7,975 bases of DNA from Chloroflexota bacterium (GCA_009908585.1 JAAAOZ010000420.1:1-7975), one strand, 5' to 3'; counted from the stretch's first letter, positions 1 to 7,328 are shown. The notes: generated from the letters alone by a model not told the origin. Numbers and translations: made by a program.

Positions 1-2
1 GC

Positions 3-3000
3 GAGATCCATCTTATGCTGGCGGCAGACCCAAATCAACAGACGGTACTGGCTGAAACGACCATCACAGCCGAGGCGCCGGCGCTGGGCAACGTGACGGT
101 GACAGCTCTCTTCCCACCCCTACAAGATTGGACGGCGGGGGAGGATCTGTATCTCTTTATGGATTTGATAGAAGGGCCGGCGATTAAATTGGAGACCTCG
201 GTCCTCGCCAATGAGCATTGGGATGATTCCCTGCCCTTGCGCATCGATGGCCACGATCCCTACCGTAACTGGTATCGGGGCATCACGGCGATGGGCGGCG
301 GCTTGATGACGCTTTATGACAACGACACCATCGAGAAACGCGAGCAACTGCTCAACGCGTTAGATGAGGTGGATTACATCGCGCTCTCCAGCAACCGCCT
401 CTACGGCTCGATCCCGCGCCTGCCGATGCGCTATCCGTTGACCACAGCGTACTACGATGCGCTCTTCGACGGCAGCTTGGGCTTCGAATTGTTAGCGGAG
501 TTCGTCTCCTATCCCTCATTGGGACCGTGCCAATTCCCCGATCAAGAATCGCCCTTCGAGATCCCGCCGGCGCTCTATACCAACGCGCGCCGCTGCTCAG
601 TTTCCCTGCCGCCGGCCGAGGAGGCCTTCAGCGTCTACGATCATCCGCGCGTGCTGATTTTCGCCAAGACGCCGGCATACTCGCGCGCGGAGGCGGAGAT
701 CGTGCTCCCCGCCACGCTGTTAAACGATGTGCAATGGATGACACCCCGCCAGGCCACGCGCCAGGGCGCCGGGGAGGCAAAGCTACTGATGTCACCGGAG
801 ATGCGGGAGGCACAAGCATCCGGCGGCACGTGGTCAAAACTCTTCAATCGCGACGCCTGGCACAATCAATTCCAGCCGCTGGCCGTGTTGCTCTGGTGGC
901 TGATGCTGACCCTGCTGGGATGGATGGGCTTCGTGTTGCTCTACCACATCTTCCCCGCGCTGCGCTATAGGGGCTACGGCTTAGCCAAGGTTGCTGGTTT
1001 GTTGCTGTGGACGTACCCCGCGTGGCTGCTGGCCGGATTGCACCTCGTGCCGCACACGCGCGCGTTGCTATGGGCCATCTTCTTCATCGAGATCGGCGTC
1101 GCGGCGGCGGTTGTGCGCGCCAGGCATTCTGAATTCAGAACGTTTGTTCTAACCCATTGGCGCGCCCTTGCGCGCATCGAGGGCATCTTCCTGGCGCTCT
1201 TCCTGGTTTGGGTTGGCGTGCGTTATCTTAACCCGGATCTGTGGCATCCCGTGGTTGGCGGCGAGAAACCGATGGACTTCGCTTACCTGAACGCCGTGCT
1301 CAAGTCTACCTGGTTCCCGCCCTACGATCCGTGGTTCGCCGGCGGGACGATGAATTACTACTACTTCGGCTTCGTGCTGGTCGGCGCGCTGATCAAAGCC
1401 TTGGGCATCATCCCCAGCATCGGATATAACTTGGCGATCCCGATGCTCTTCGCGATGACGGGGATGGGGGCCTATACCTTGGCCTCCAATCTGGTTGAGG
1501 GCAGCGAGCGCCGGGGGCACCGTGCGGGGCTGTTGGGGCTGCTGCTCGTGCTTCTGTTAGGCAATTTAGGCGAGGTGCAATTGTTGGTTGTCGGATTCGC
1601 AAAGATCGGTGATGTGCAATTCGATAGCCTGATTCCCGGCTATTCGACTTGGGTCTCAGCCCTGGCCGGCGTCTGGAAAGTCCTCTTTGAAGGTGAGCGG
1701 CTGATGTTCCGCACAGAGTGGTGGTACTGGAACGCCACTCGCATCTTGACCGCGAAGGGCGGCGACGTCGGCGCGATCAACGAATTCCCGCTTTTCTCGT
1801 TCCTCTACGCCGATCTCCACGCGCACAGTATGGCCTATCCGCTGACACAATTGGCATTGGCCGTCGCGATCCAATGGATCGTGGGCGTCAAGCGGAAAGT
1901 CCACGCCACAACGCAGGGATGGCACCTCTATCTGAGCGCGTTGTTGCCTCGCCCCCTTGGCTCTTTTCTCCTCGCGGCGCTGGTCGCCGGCGCGCTCAGA
2001 GCGACCAACACCTGGGATTATCCTACCTACATCGGCTTGATGAGCATTGCGGTGCTGTTACAGGCTTTCTTCGCAGCAGATAAAGCGGAGCAAGCAACCG
2101 GCCCCGAACCTTTGCCCAAATTGCTCCGCGTCCTACTAAAATTGGCCACACCGTTCCTGATTGTCATTTTAGCCGAGCTGTTATTCCGTCCCTTCACCGC
2201 GAACTACGTCGTCGCTTACAGCGCCTTCGAGCGCTGGCCGGGGCCGCACACATCTCTAAAGCAGTATCTGATTATGTACGGGCATTTCCTCCTCCCGCTC
2301 GGGCTGCTGGTGCTGGCACAAGGGTGGGGCGCTATCCAGCGTTGGCTTGGAGGAGACGACGATGAAATATTCGATATCATCATCTGGGGGACCGTCATAA
2401 GTGTGGGGCTGTTGCTGTTGATGAGCATTTTGCTGATCTTGGAGGTGCAGATCGCGTGGATCGCGGTGCCGCTGGGAGCGCTTGCCGGCCTCTTGGTCAT
2501 CGCGCCCGATACAGCGCCGCGCGCTCGACTCATGTGGTTTATGACGGGCACAGCGATGGCGCTCAGCCTAATGGTGGAAATCTTAGTTCTGCGTGGCGAC
2601 ATCGGGCGGATGAACACCGTCTTCAAATTCTACCTCCAGGTGTGGATGTTGTTGGCCCTCAGCGCCGCCGTCGCCGTCGAGCGATTGCTACATCTGGTGA
2701 TGTCGGCGCCTGGAGAGACACCCAAGGAGAACCCGCTCCAGCGCCTCTATCGCGATACATGGGTGGGGGATGCCATCATCGTCGGATTGACGTTACTTCT
2801 CTTCGCGACGGCGCTCTATCCCGTGCTGGCGATCCCGGCGCGCGTGCGCGACCGCTGGCGTCCAGAGGCTCCGCGCACGTTGGATGGGGCAGCTTATATG
2901 TCCTACGCGGTACAATATGAGCACGGCGGGGAGATTCCATTGCGCGTTGATGCCGGCGTGATCCGCTGGCTGCAGGAGAACGTGAGCGGCTCGCCCACGA

Positions 3001-3356
3001 TCATCGAGGCGCAGGCAGAGCGCGAGTATCTCTGGGGAAATCGGGGCAGCGTCTACACCGGCCTACCGGCGGTGACAGCGTGGCGCTGGCACCAGGTTCA
3101 GCAGCGGATGGCGATGCCCGGCGGTACGGTGGAGAAGCGTCAAATGGACATCCGCAGCTTCTACAACACGCCCGATCCGGCGGTCGCGCGACAGATTTTG
3201 GAGCGCTACGAGGTGGAGTACGTCATTATGACACCTTACGAGCGGGCCTACATGCTGCCGGAGGGCGAGACAAAGTTCGCGCCGATGGTCGAGCGCGGCT
3301 GGCTGGAGATCGTCTATCAGACGCCGGAGGCTACGATTTATCGCGTGGCGCCGTAA
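3..3356 (+). CDS. 5'-truncated Chlor_Arch_YYY / DUF2298 polytopic membrane protein, likely C-terminal part of a GT-C-type glycosyltransferase fusion
   Basis: The reading frame is open to the window edge, so the gene is probably cut at its 5' end; the first ATG (15) has no signal peptide or ribosome site. Numbering from that ATG, residues 1-285 form a soluble, probably extracytoplasmic domain with the block DYIALSSNRLYGSIPRLP (120-137). I recall this block near the end of the N-terminal PMT/GT39-like half of large Chloroflexota proteins. Residue 288 starts about fifteen hydrophobic segments with the YYY-family signatures: GGEKPMDF (415-422), MNYYYFG (446-452), INEFP followed by DLHAH (588-604; D600, H602, H604 are candidate active-site or metal residues), NTWDYPTY (665-672) and GRMNTVFKF (864-872). 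A soluble C-terminal domain contains YTGLP and WRWHQ (about 1014-1026). Family members are thought to act in transfer of lipid-linked sugars at the membrane, but no reaction is established. Family assignment is firm; function is inferred. Confidence 0.88.
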   Translation, partial: EIHLMLAADPNQQTVLAETTITAEAPALGNVTVTALFPPLQDWTAGEDLYLFMDLIEGPAIKLETSVLANEHWDDSLPLRIDGHDPYRNWYRGITAMGGGLMTLYDNDTIEKREQLLNALDEVDYIALSSNRLYGSIPRLPMRYPLTTAYYDALFDGSLGFELLAEFVSYPSLGPCQFPDQESPFEIPPALYTNARRCSVSLPPAEEAFSVYDHPRVLIFAKTPAYSRAEAEIVLPATLLNDVQWMTPRQATRQGAGEAKLLMSPEMREAQASGGTWSKLFNRDAWHNQFQPLAVLLWWLMLTLLGWMGFVLLYHIFPALRYRGYGLAKVAGLLLWTYPAWLLAGLHLVPHTRALLWAIFFIEIGVAAAVVRARHSEFRTFVLTHWRALARIEGIFLALFLVWVGVRYLNPDLWHPVVGGEKPMDFAYLNAVLKSTWFPPYDPWFAGGTMNYYYFGFVLVGALIKALGIIPSIGYNLAIPMLFAMTGMGAYTLASNLVEGSERRGHRAGLLGLLLVLLLGNLGEVQLLVVGFAKIGDVQFDSLIPGYSTWVSALAGVWKVLFEGERLMFRTEWWYWNATRILTAKGGDVGAINEFPLFSFLYADLHAHSMAYPLTQLALAVAIQWIVGVKRKVHATTQGWHLYLSALLPRPLGSFLLAALVAGALRATNTWDYPTYIGLMSIAVLLQAFFAADKAEQATGPEPLPKLLRVLLKLATPFLIVILAELLFRPFTANYVVAYSAFERWPGPHTSLKQYLIMYGHFLLPLGLLVLAQGWGAIQRWLGGDDDEIFDIIIWGTVISVGLLLLMSILLILEVQIAWIAVPLGALAGLLVIAPDTAPRARLMWFMTGTAMALSLMVEILVLRGDIGRMNTVFKFYLQVWMLLALSAAVAVERLLHLVMSAPGETPKENPLQRLYRDTWVGDAIIVGLTLLLFATALYPVLAIPARVRDRWRPEAPRTLDGAAYMSYAVQYEHGGEIPLRVDAGVIRWLQENVSGSPTIIEAQAEREYLWGNRGSVYTGLPAVTAWRWHQVQQRMAMPGGTVEKRQMDIRSFYNTPDPAVARQILERYEVEYVIMTPYERAYMLPEGETKFAPMVERGWLEIVYQTPEATIYRVAP

Positions 3357-3360
3357 TGAT

Positions 3361-3393
3361 GCGCCGTCACGGCGTAGGCGCCGCCACGGCGTA
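3361..3393. repeat. Tandem 17-bp hairpin-forming repeat at a convergent gene end
   Basis: Two copies of GCGCCG(T/C)CACGGCGTA (3361-3376 and 3378-3393, 15 of 16 identical, 17-bp period) lie where two genes converge. Each contains the inverted repeat CGCCG-3 nt-CGGCG. A third GCGCCG starts at 3348, at the end of the upstream gene. The repeats encode the last residues and the stop codon of the minus-strand methyltransferase. Hairpins here could slow polymerase from both sides, but no T-run follows on either strand, so this is not a standard intrinsic terminator. Confidence 0.5.
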
Positions 3394-4110
3394 AAGCGTC
3401 AGATCATTGCTGTGGCCGTCCGCGCGGAACATCTCTTCGATGTGGAGGGCCGCAGCCTCGACCAACCGACGGGTTTCATCTTCATCTATCAAATGGACGT
3501 AGCGCAAGCCATAGCCATCGCGCTGCCAATCCAACAGATAATCCCCCGGCTCGACATCCTCTACGTGCAGCCCAATGGTCTTCCACGGCAGGAAACGCTT
3601 TCGCAAACGCGGAATGGCGGTGAATTGCCAGTTAGCGAGCGCCAAGCGTCCCTTCGGCGCCAATAAAGAAGCCGCCTGCGCCACAATCTCGCAGCGGTGT
3701 TCAAAACCGGGGACGTGATGCAATACCGCGCGGAGCAAAATCCAATCGTAACGGGTCGAAAACTCCGCGACCAATTCAGGCCACGGAGCGGCGACCAAGT
3801 CCGCCGCGATGAAGTGCGATGCTTGTAGCGTAGGATTCTCGGCCTGCGAGGCCATCACGTGAGCTTTCGCCAGCGCCAAAATCTCCGCCGAAAAATCTAC
3901 GCCCACGTAATGACAGCCCCTCGGCAGTTGGAGCGCCACGCGGCCATTGCCGCAGCCCAGATCCAAGAAGTGATCCCCGGCCTCGACGTGCGCCAAGATG
4001 CGCTCAACGCCCGGCTCCGTCGCAGCCCTCGAATCGGCAAACGAACCGGCGAACTCGTCGTAAAACCTCCGATTCAACTCGCGCAATTGCTGCGCCACAG
4101 CTTCTTTCAT
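3367..4110 (-). CDS. Class I SAM-dependent methyltransferase, Trm9/ALKBH8-like (candidate tRNA wobble-uridine methyltransferase)
   Basis: A 247-residue Rossmann-fold methyltransferase. Motif I is LDLGCGNG (49-56) and D72 is the expected acidic residue after strand 2 that binds the SAM ribose. Later blocks include LLRAVLHHVPG and LAPKGRLALANW. Both ends resemble yeast Trm9 as I recall it. The N-terminus has FYDEFAGSFADSR (compare VYNEIAPHFSQTR), and the C-terminus has RYVHLIDEDE (compare RYYHLYREGE). A short LPWK element follows the core, as in Trm9. Trm9 methylates cm5U34 of tRNA to mcm5U34. The gene diverges from elp3, whose product makes cm5U, which supports this role, though another small substrate remains possible. 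Start choice: the ATG at 4110 has GGGAGAG 9 nt upstream; in-frame ATGs at 4137, 4128 and 4119 are alternatives. The frame runs open to 4281, but that part lies upstream of the promoter. Methyltransferase call firm, tRNA role tentative. Confidence 0.9.
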   Translation of the reverse strand: MKEAVAQQLRELNRRFYDEFAGSFADSRAATEPGVERILAHVEAGDHFLDLGCGNGRVALQLPRGCHYVGVDFSAEILALAKAHVMASQAENPTLQASHFIAADLVAAPWPELVAEFSTRYDWILLRAVLHHVPGFEHRCEIVAQAASLLAPKGRLALANWQFTAIPRLRKRFLPWKTIGLHVEDVEPGDYLLDWQRDGYGLRYVHLIDEDETRRLVEAAALHIEEMFRADGHSNDLTLYAVAAPTP

Positions 4111-4119
4111 CTCTTGCAT

Positions 4120-4126
4120 CTCTCCC
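4120..4126 (-). promoter_or_regulatory. Shine-Dalgarno deciding the methyltransferase start
   Basis: On the minus strand GGGAGAG ends 9 nt before the ATG at 4110. The in-frame ATGs at 4128 and 4119 have no well-placed site. The ATG at 4137 has only a G-run 4 nt upstream and would be almost leaderless from the predicted promoter. Confidence 0.5.
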
Positions 4127-4147
4127 ATCTCTTCCATAGTGCCCCCA

Positions 4148-4176
4148 AGTATAATCGGCCCAAAGCCAATTGACAA
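4148..4176 (-). promoter_or_regulatory. Sigma70-type promoter of the methyltransferase
   Basis: Read on the minus strand, TTGTCA (4176-4171) and TATACT (4153-4148) are separated by exactly 17 bp; each hexamer is one mismatch from consensus. Transcription should begin near 4141, giving about 30 nt of leader to the preferred ATG at 4110 and only about 4 nt to the ATG at 4137. The -35 box overlaps the ribosome site of elp3 on the other strand. Confidence 0.6.
4150..4155 (+). promoter_or_regulatory. -10 element probably serving elp3, overlapping the opposing -10
   Basis: A perfect TATAAT on the + strand shares four base pairs with the minus-strand TATACT. A start near 4162 would give elp3 a leader of about 28 nt containing its ribosome site. 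No recognisable -35 lies 16-18 bp upstream, so the forward direction would need an activator or rely on the -10 alone. Confidence 0.35.
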
Positions 4177-4182
4177 GGGGTG
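4175..4182 (+). promoter_or_regulatory. Shine-Dalgarno deciding the elp3 start
   Basis: AAGGGGTG differs from AAGGAGGT-type sites by little and ends 7 nt before the ATG at 4190. The longer open frame from 4139 and the next ATG at 4199 have no comparable site, so 4190 is the best start. Confidence 0.6.
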
Positions 4183-4189
4183 TGTTATA

Positions 4190-5815
4190 ATGAAGGTCAT
4201 GACAAAGAACGGCATACCAAAGACCTTAGATTTAGATACGCCAGAGGAACGCGAGAATGTCTTGGGCGCGTTGCGCGCCATCCAAGCGCTGCCGCAGGAT
4301 CAAGTGAGGGACAAATTAATGTCGATCCTGCGGCGATACCCGCGTCCGGAGGGTGGACTGTACGCCAAATCACAACTCATCGATGCCTACGAACGATTCG
4401 TGGAGGAGGGGTCCCTGGCGCGAGATCCGGCGCTTAAGCGGCGATTGCGAGGGCGGCCCGTGCGGACCATCTCCGGCGTGGCGCCGGTCGCCGTGTTGAC
4501 CGAGCCATTCGAGTGTCCTGGCGAGTGCATCTTCTGCCCGGAGCAGGCGCAAGCGCCCAAGAGCTACTTGGACGGCGAGCCGGGCGTGCTACGCGCCATC
4601 CAGAACGAGTATGATCCCTACGAGCAAACCCACGTTCGCATCCAGGCATTGGAGGCGCTGGGCCATGCCACCGACAAGATTGAGTTGCTCATTTTGGGCG
4701 GGACGTGGTCGTACTATCCAGAGAGCTATCAGGCGTGGTTCCTCCGCCGCTGCTTCGACGCGATGAACGAGACGGAGTCGGAGACCTTGGAGGAGGCGCT
4801 GCGCTACAATGAGACGGCGCCGCATCGCAATGTGGGCCTGGTCATCGAGACGCGCCCGGATTGGATCACGCCGGATGAGATCGTGCGCCTGCGTCGCCAG
4901 GGCGTGACCAAGGTGCAGATCGGCGTGCAATCGCTGGACGATCACATTCTGAAATTGAATCGGCGCGGCCACACCGTCGCCGATTCCAAGCGCGCGATGC
5001 GCCTGCTGCGCCTGGGGGGCTTCAAGATCGTCCTGCACTGGATGCCCAATCTCTACGGCGCGACGTTAGAATCCGACTTAGAGGACTTCAAACGCCTGTG
5101 GGACGATCCCGCCATCCGGCCTGACGAAATGAAAATCTACCCAACGGCCTTACTTGAACATACCGGATTGCATAAGCTCTGGGAGCGCGGTGAGTATGAG
5201 CCATACTCAGAGGAAGACCTGATCGAGCTATTGAAACAATGTAAATTGCTGATTCAACCCTACTGCCGAGTAAATAGATTGATGCGCGACATTCCGGCGC
5301 AATATATCGTTGCGGGCACAACAAAGAGCAATCTGCGCCAAATCATCCAGCAGCGGATGGCCAAAGAAGGATTGCGCTGTCAGTGCATCCGTTGCCGCGA
5401 GGTGCGCGGTAAAATCCAGGCGGATTTTGATCACGCGACCCTAGACATAGTCTCGTACACGACGGACGCCACAGAGGAGTATTTCCTACAATATCTCACG
5501 CCGGGCGGATATCTGGCCGGCTTTCTGCGGCTCTCGTTGCCGCACGCGCCGCGCAGCGAACTGGCAATCCCGGAGATTCGCACAGCGGCGATGATCCGCG
5601 AGGTGCACGTCTATGGCCCGGCGCAGGCGCTGGGCGCGCACGGTCGCGGCGGCCAACATCGCGGCTTAGGCACGGAGCTTCTGGAGATCGCCGCTGAGAT
5701 GGCGCGCGATGCGGGATTCGACGAACTGGCCGTGATCGCCGCCGTCGGCACGCGACGTTACTATCGCGAGCGCGGCTTTACGGAAGGAACGTTATATCCA
5801 ATTCAGCCTCTATGA
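4190..5815 (+). CDS. elp3: Elp3-like tRNA uridine-34 carboxymethyl-forming enzyme (radical SAM + GNAT)
   Basis: A 541-residue stand-alone Elp3 of normal family length. It uses a radical-SAM cluster and acetyl-CoA to start 5-carboxymethyl modification of U34 in tRNA anticodons. The N-terminal tRNA-binding region ends at RTISGVAPVAVLTEPFECPG. The cluster ligands are C109, C113 and C116 in a CxxxCxxC spacing. The block YDPYEQ and the strand ILGGTW follow. RDIPAQYIVAGTTKSN leads to a second cysteine group C397-x-C399-x2-C402, which binds zinc in characterised Elp3 proteins. The C-terminal GNAT domain (about 465-541) has the acetyl-CoA loop QHRGLGTEL from 489 and the conserved tyrosine pair Y524-Y525 in GTRRYYRERGF. 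All key residues are present. Like archaeal and Dehalococcoides Elp3 it appears to work without the other Elongator subunits, none of which are encoded nearby. It diverges from a Trm9-like methyltransferase that could act on its product. Confidence 0.95.
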   Translation: MKVMTKNGIPKTLDLDTPEERENVLGALRAIQALPQDQVRDKLMSILRRYPRPEGGLYAKSQLIDAYERFVEEGSLARDPALKRRLRGRPVRTISGVAPVAVLTEPFECPGECIFCPEQAQAPKSYLDGEPGVLRAIQNEYDPYEQTHVRIQALEALGHATDKIELLILGGTWSYYPESYQAWFLRRCFDAMNETESETLEEALRYNETAPHRNVGLVIETRPDWITPDEIVRLRRQGVTKVQIGVQSLDDHILKLNRRGHTVADSKRAMRLLRLGGFKIVLHWMPNLYGATLESDLEDFKRLWDDPAIRPDEMKIYPTALLEHTGLHKLWERGEYEPYSEEDLIELLKQCKLLIQPYCRVNRLMRDIPAQYIVAGTTKSNLRQIIQQRMAKEGLRCQCIRCREVRGKIQADFDHATLDIVSYTTDATEEYFLQYLTPGGYLAGFLRLSLPHAPRSELAIPEIRTAAMIREVHVYGPAQALGAHGRGGQHRGLGTELLEIAAEMARDAGFDELAVIAAVGTRRYYRERGFTEGTLYPIQPL

Positions 5816-5940
5816 CGCGATTTTAGGCCTGACTTTACATAATATATATAGTCGGAAGTTGAAATACCCCAGAATATAGGGAAAAGGAAGATCTGGATTT
5901 GAAAAATCTCCTATCTGCACTACCCTGCTGGAACGAGGTC

Positions 5941-5968
5941 TTGAATCTCGCTAACACTGTGTTAGAAT
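5941..5968 (+). promoter_or_regulatory. Extended -10 promoter of the S41 protease-smpB operon
   Basis: TTGAAT (5941-5946) and TAGAAT (5963-5968) are 16 bp apart, and TGT directly before the -10 gives an extended -10 element. Transcription would start near 5975, leaving a leader of about 60 nt that ends in GAGGAGAG (6021-6028), a good ribosome site 8 nt before the ATG at 6037. Confidence 0.5.
5951..5965. promoter_or_regulatory. Perfect palindrome, candidate operator
   Basis: CTAACAC-T-GTGTTAG is a perfect 7+7 bp inverted repeat around one central base. It fills the spacer between the -35 and -10 hexamers and shares TAG with the -10. A dimeric repressor bound here would block polymerase. I do not recognise the sequence as the site of a known regulator. 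Confidence 0.45.
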
Positions 5969-6036
5969 ACATAGCTGCGGTTAGTATGATGAATATCTGT
6001 TTTAAATTTACTGAGTTGCTGAGGAGAGAATAACGC

Positions 6037-7323
6037 ATGAAAAGGACGATGATGGTTGTTGTGGCAATCTTTGTTGCTACGACATTACTGGCTGGAACAT
6101 TCGCGGGTGGATTCTTCGTCGGCTATTTGGTCAACCGCCCCGCTACGGGGAGCAGCAGCCGGGTGACGACGATTGAGGCCCCCCGCTCCACTCCCTCCGG
6201 GAGCGAAGCCGAAACGGAGGTCGAAGGGGGCGAGACAGCGACAGAAGAGGTTACGCCAGAATCTACCCAGTTCGACTTCCAAATCTTAAGGGAAGTCATA
6301 GAAGTTATGCGTAACGAGTACTATGGCGAAATCCCAGATGGCAAAACTTTAGCTTACGGTGCGATTCGCGGGATGTTGTTGACCTTGGATGACCCCTACA
6401 CCTCCTTTATCGAGCCGAAGATCGCCTCGATTCTCAATGAAGATGCCAGTGGGGAATTCGAGGGCATTGGCGCGATGGTCACGATGACGGAAGATGGCTA
6501 TTTGAAAGTCGAGAGTCTCCTGCCTGGGCAGCCTGCTGAGAAATCCGGGGTGAAGCCCGGTGATCTGATCTTGGCCGTGGGAGATAAATCTATTGTGGGC
6601 TTGGGCCTCTATGAGGCAATCAGCTTCGTGCGTGGGCCGGCCGGCAGCGAGGCGGAACTCAAGATCGCGCGGGAAGGTGAACCCGATCCCATCTACATCA
6701 CGGTGACGCGCGCGAGCATCGAGGTCCCGATGATCGAATCCAAGATGCTGGAGGATGATATCGCCTACATCCACCTGCTGGAATTTGGAGAGGGCGCGAC
6801 GCAACAAGTGGAGCAAGCGCTTAAGGAACTACAGCGCGAGAATCCGCAGGGCTTGGTCTTTGACCTGCGTAGTAATCCCGGCGGCTGGTTGGTTGAAGCC
6901 ATCACGATGTCGGATCTCTTCTTGGATGAAGGGCTTGTCGCAATCAAGCGCGACAGCGACGGGAAGGAGGAGCGTTTCTATTCTTATGATGGTGATCGAG
7001 GCGAGGATATTCCGATGGTCGTATTGGTGGATCAGTACAGCGCCAGCGCCTCGGAGATTGTGGCCGGCGCTTTGCAGGATCGTGGCCGCGCCGTTTTGAT
7101 TGGAGAGCAGACCGTGGGCAAAGGCTCCGTCCAGGTGCCCTACGATTTGGATGACGGTTCGCAATTCCGAGTCACCATCGCTCGCTGGTTCACGCCAGAT
7201 GAGCAGATGATCCACGATAATGGCCTCACGCCCGATATTAAAGTGGAATTCCCAATGGATACAGCGGAGGATGAGGATCCGCAACTGGATCGCGCGATTG
7301 AATATCTGCTGGAGCAAAACTAG
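6037..7323 (+). CDS. ctpA: S41 family C-terminal processing / tail-specific serine protease
   Basis: A 428-residue protease anchored by one N-terminal membrane segment (about 5-31) and expected to act outside the cytoplasmic membrane. A polar, low-complexity linker rich in S, T and E (about 35-80) follows. A helical region with GAIRGMLLTLDDPYTSF precedes the PDZ domain (about 140-225), which begins GEFEGIGAMV and has PGDLILAVG. The PDZ binds C-terminal tails of substrates. The catalytic core has DLRSNPGGW and YSASASEI. S337, K362 (in VGKGSVQ) and Q366 keep the 25- and 4-residue spacing of S430, K455 and Q459 of E. coli Tsp, so the Ser-Lys dyad is intact. C-terminal processing peptidases of this family cleave or degrade proteins by their C-terminal ends. 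The start at 6037 is set by GAGGAGAG upstream. The next gene, smpB, begins 5 bp after the stop, so the two are probably cotranscribed. The family is certain; the exact substrate and the ctpA name are not. Confidence 0.95.
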   Translation: MKRTMMVVVAIFVATTLLAGTFAGGFFVGYLVNRPATGSSSRVTTIEAPRSTPSGSEAETEVEGGETATEEVTPESTQFDFQILREVIEVMRNEYYGEIPDGKTLAYGAIRGMLLTLDDPYTSFIEPKIASILNEDASGEFEGIGAMVTMTEDGYLKVESLLPGQPAEKSGVKPGDLILAVGDKSIVGLGLYEAISFVRGPAGSEAELKIAREGEPDPIYITVTRASIEVPMIESKMLEDDIAYIHLLEFGEGATQQVEQALKELQRENPQGLVFDLRSNPGGWLVEAITMSDLFLDEGLVAIKRDSDGKEERFYSYDGDRGEDIPMVVLVDQYSASASEIVAGALQDRGRAVLIGEQTVGKGSVQVPYDLDDGSQFRVTIARWFTPDEQMIHDNGLTPDIKVEFPMDTAEDEDPQLDRAIEYLLEQN

Positions 7324-7328
7324 GGCTT

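Larger units (their letters stand above)
5816..6036. other. AT-rich intergenic region upstream of the S41 protease
   Basis: About 220 bp, clearly richer in A and T than the flanking genes (for example a TA-rich run near 5840-5850). I see no convincing terminator for elp3: AGGCCT near 5825-5830 is palindromic but too short. The right half holds the promoter and palindrome listed separately. A small imperfect stem (CGAGGT 5934-5939 with ATCTCG 5945-5950) overlaps the -35 box. No tRNA or tmRNA fold was found on either strand. Confidence 0.6.

Noticed and set aside
1127..1140. Perfect 14-bp palindrome TTCTGAATTCAGAA
   Set aside because: It lies deep inside the YYY-protein coding region, in a loop between membrane segments; no promoter is near, so chance is the simplest explanation.
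2456..2920. 154-codon open frame on the + strand inside the YYY gene
   Set aside because: It is another frame of a gene with strong family motifs on both sides; its translation is arginine-rich and lacks known domains.
4139..4189. 17-residue N-terminal extension of elp3 from the ATG at 4139
   Set aside because: It has no ribosome site, overlaps the promoter region, and the ATG at 4190 has a well-placed AAGGGGTG.
4170..4191. TTGACA (4170-4175) followed by TATAAT (4186-4191) just at the elp3 start codon
   Set aside because: The spacer is only 10 bp, too short for a sigma70 promoter, and transcription would begin inside the coding region.
4138..4281. N-terminal extension of the methyltransferase frame up to 4281
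   Set aside because: It lies upstream of the likely promoter, runs antisense to the start of elp3, and the residues do not look like part of the methyltransferase fold.
5885..5950. Possible tRNA on the minus strand, suggested by TTCAAATCC resembling a T-loop
   Set aside because: No acceptor, D or anticodon stems can be built around it and no CCA end follows.
5835..6038. 67-codon open frame on the minus strand in the AT-rich gap
   Set aside because: No ribosome site precedes its ATG, the composition is that of noncoding AT-rich DNA, and it covers the protease promoter.
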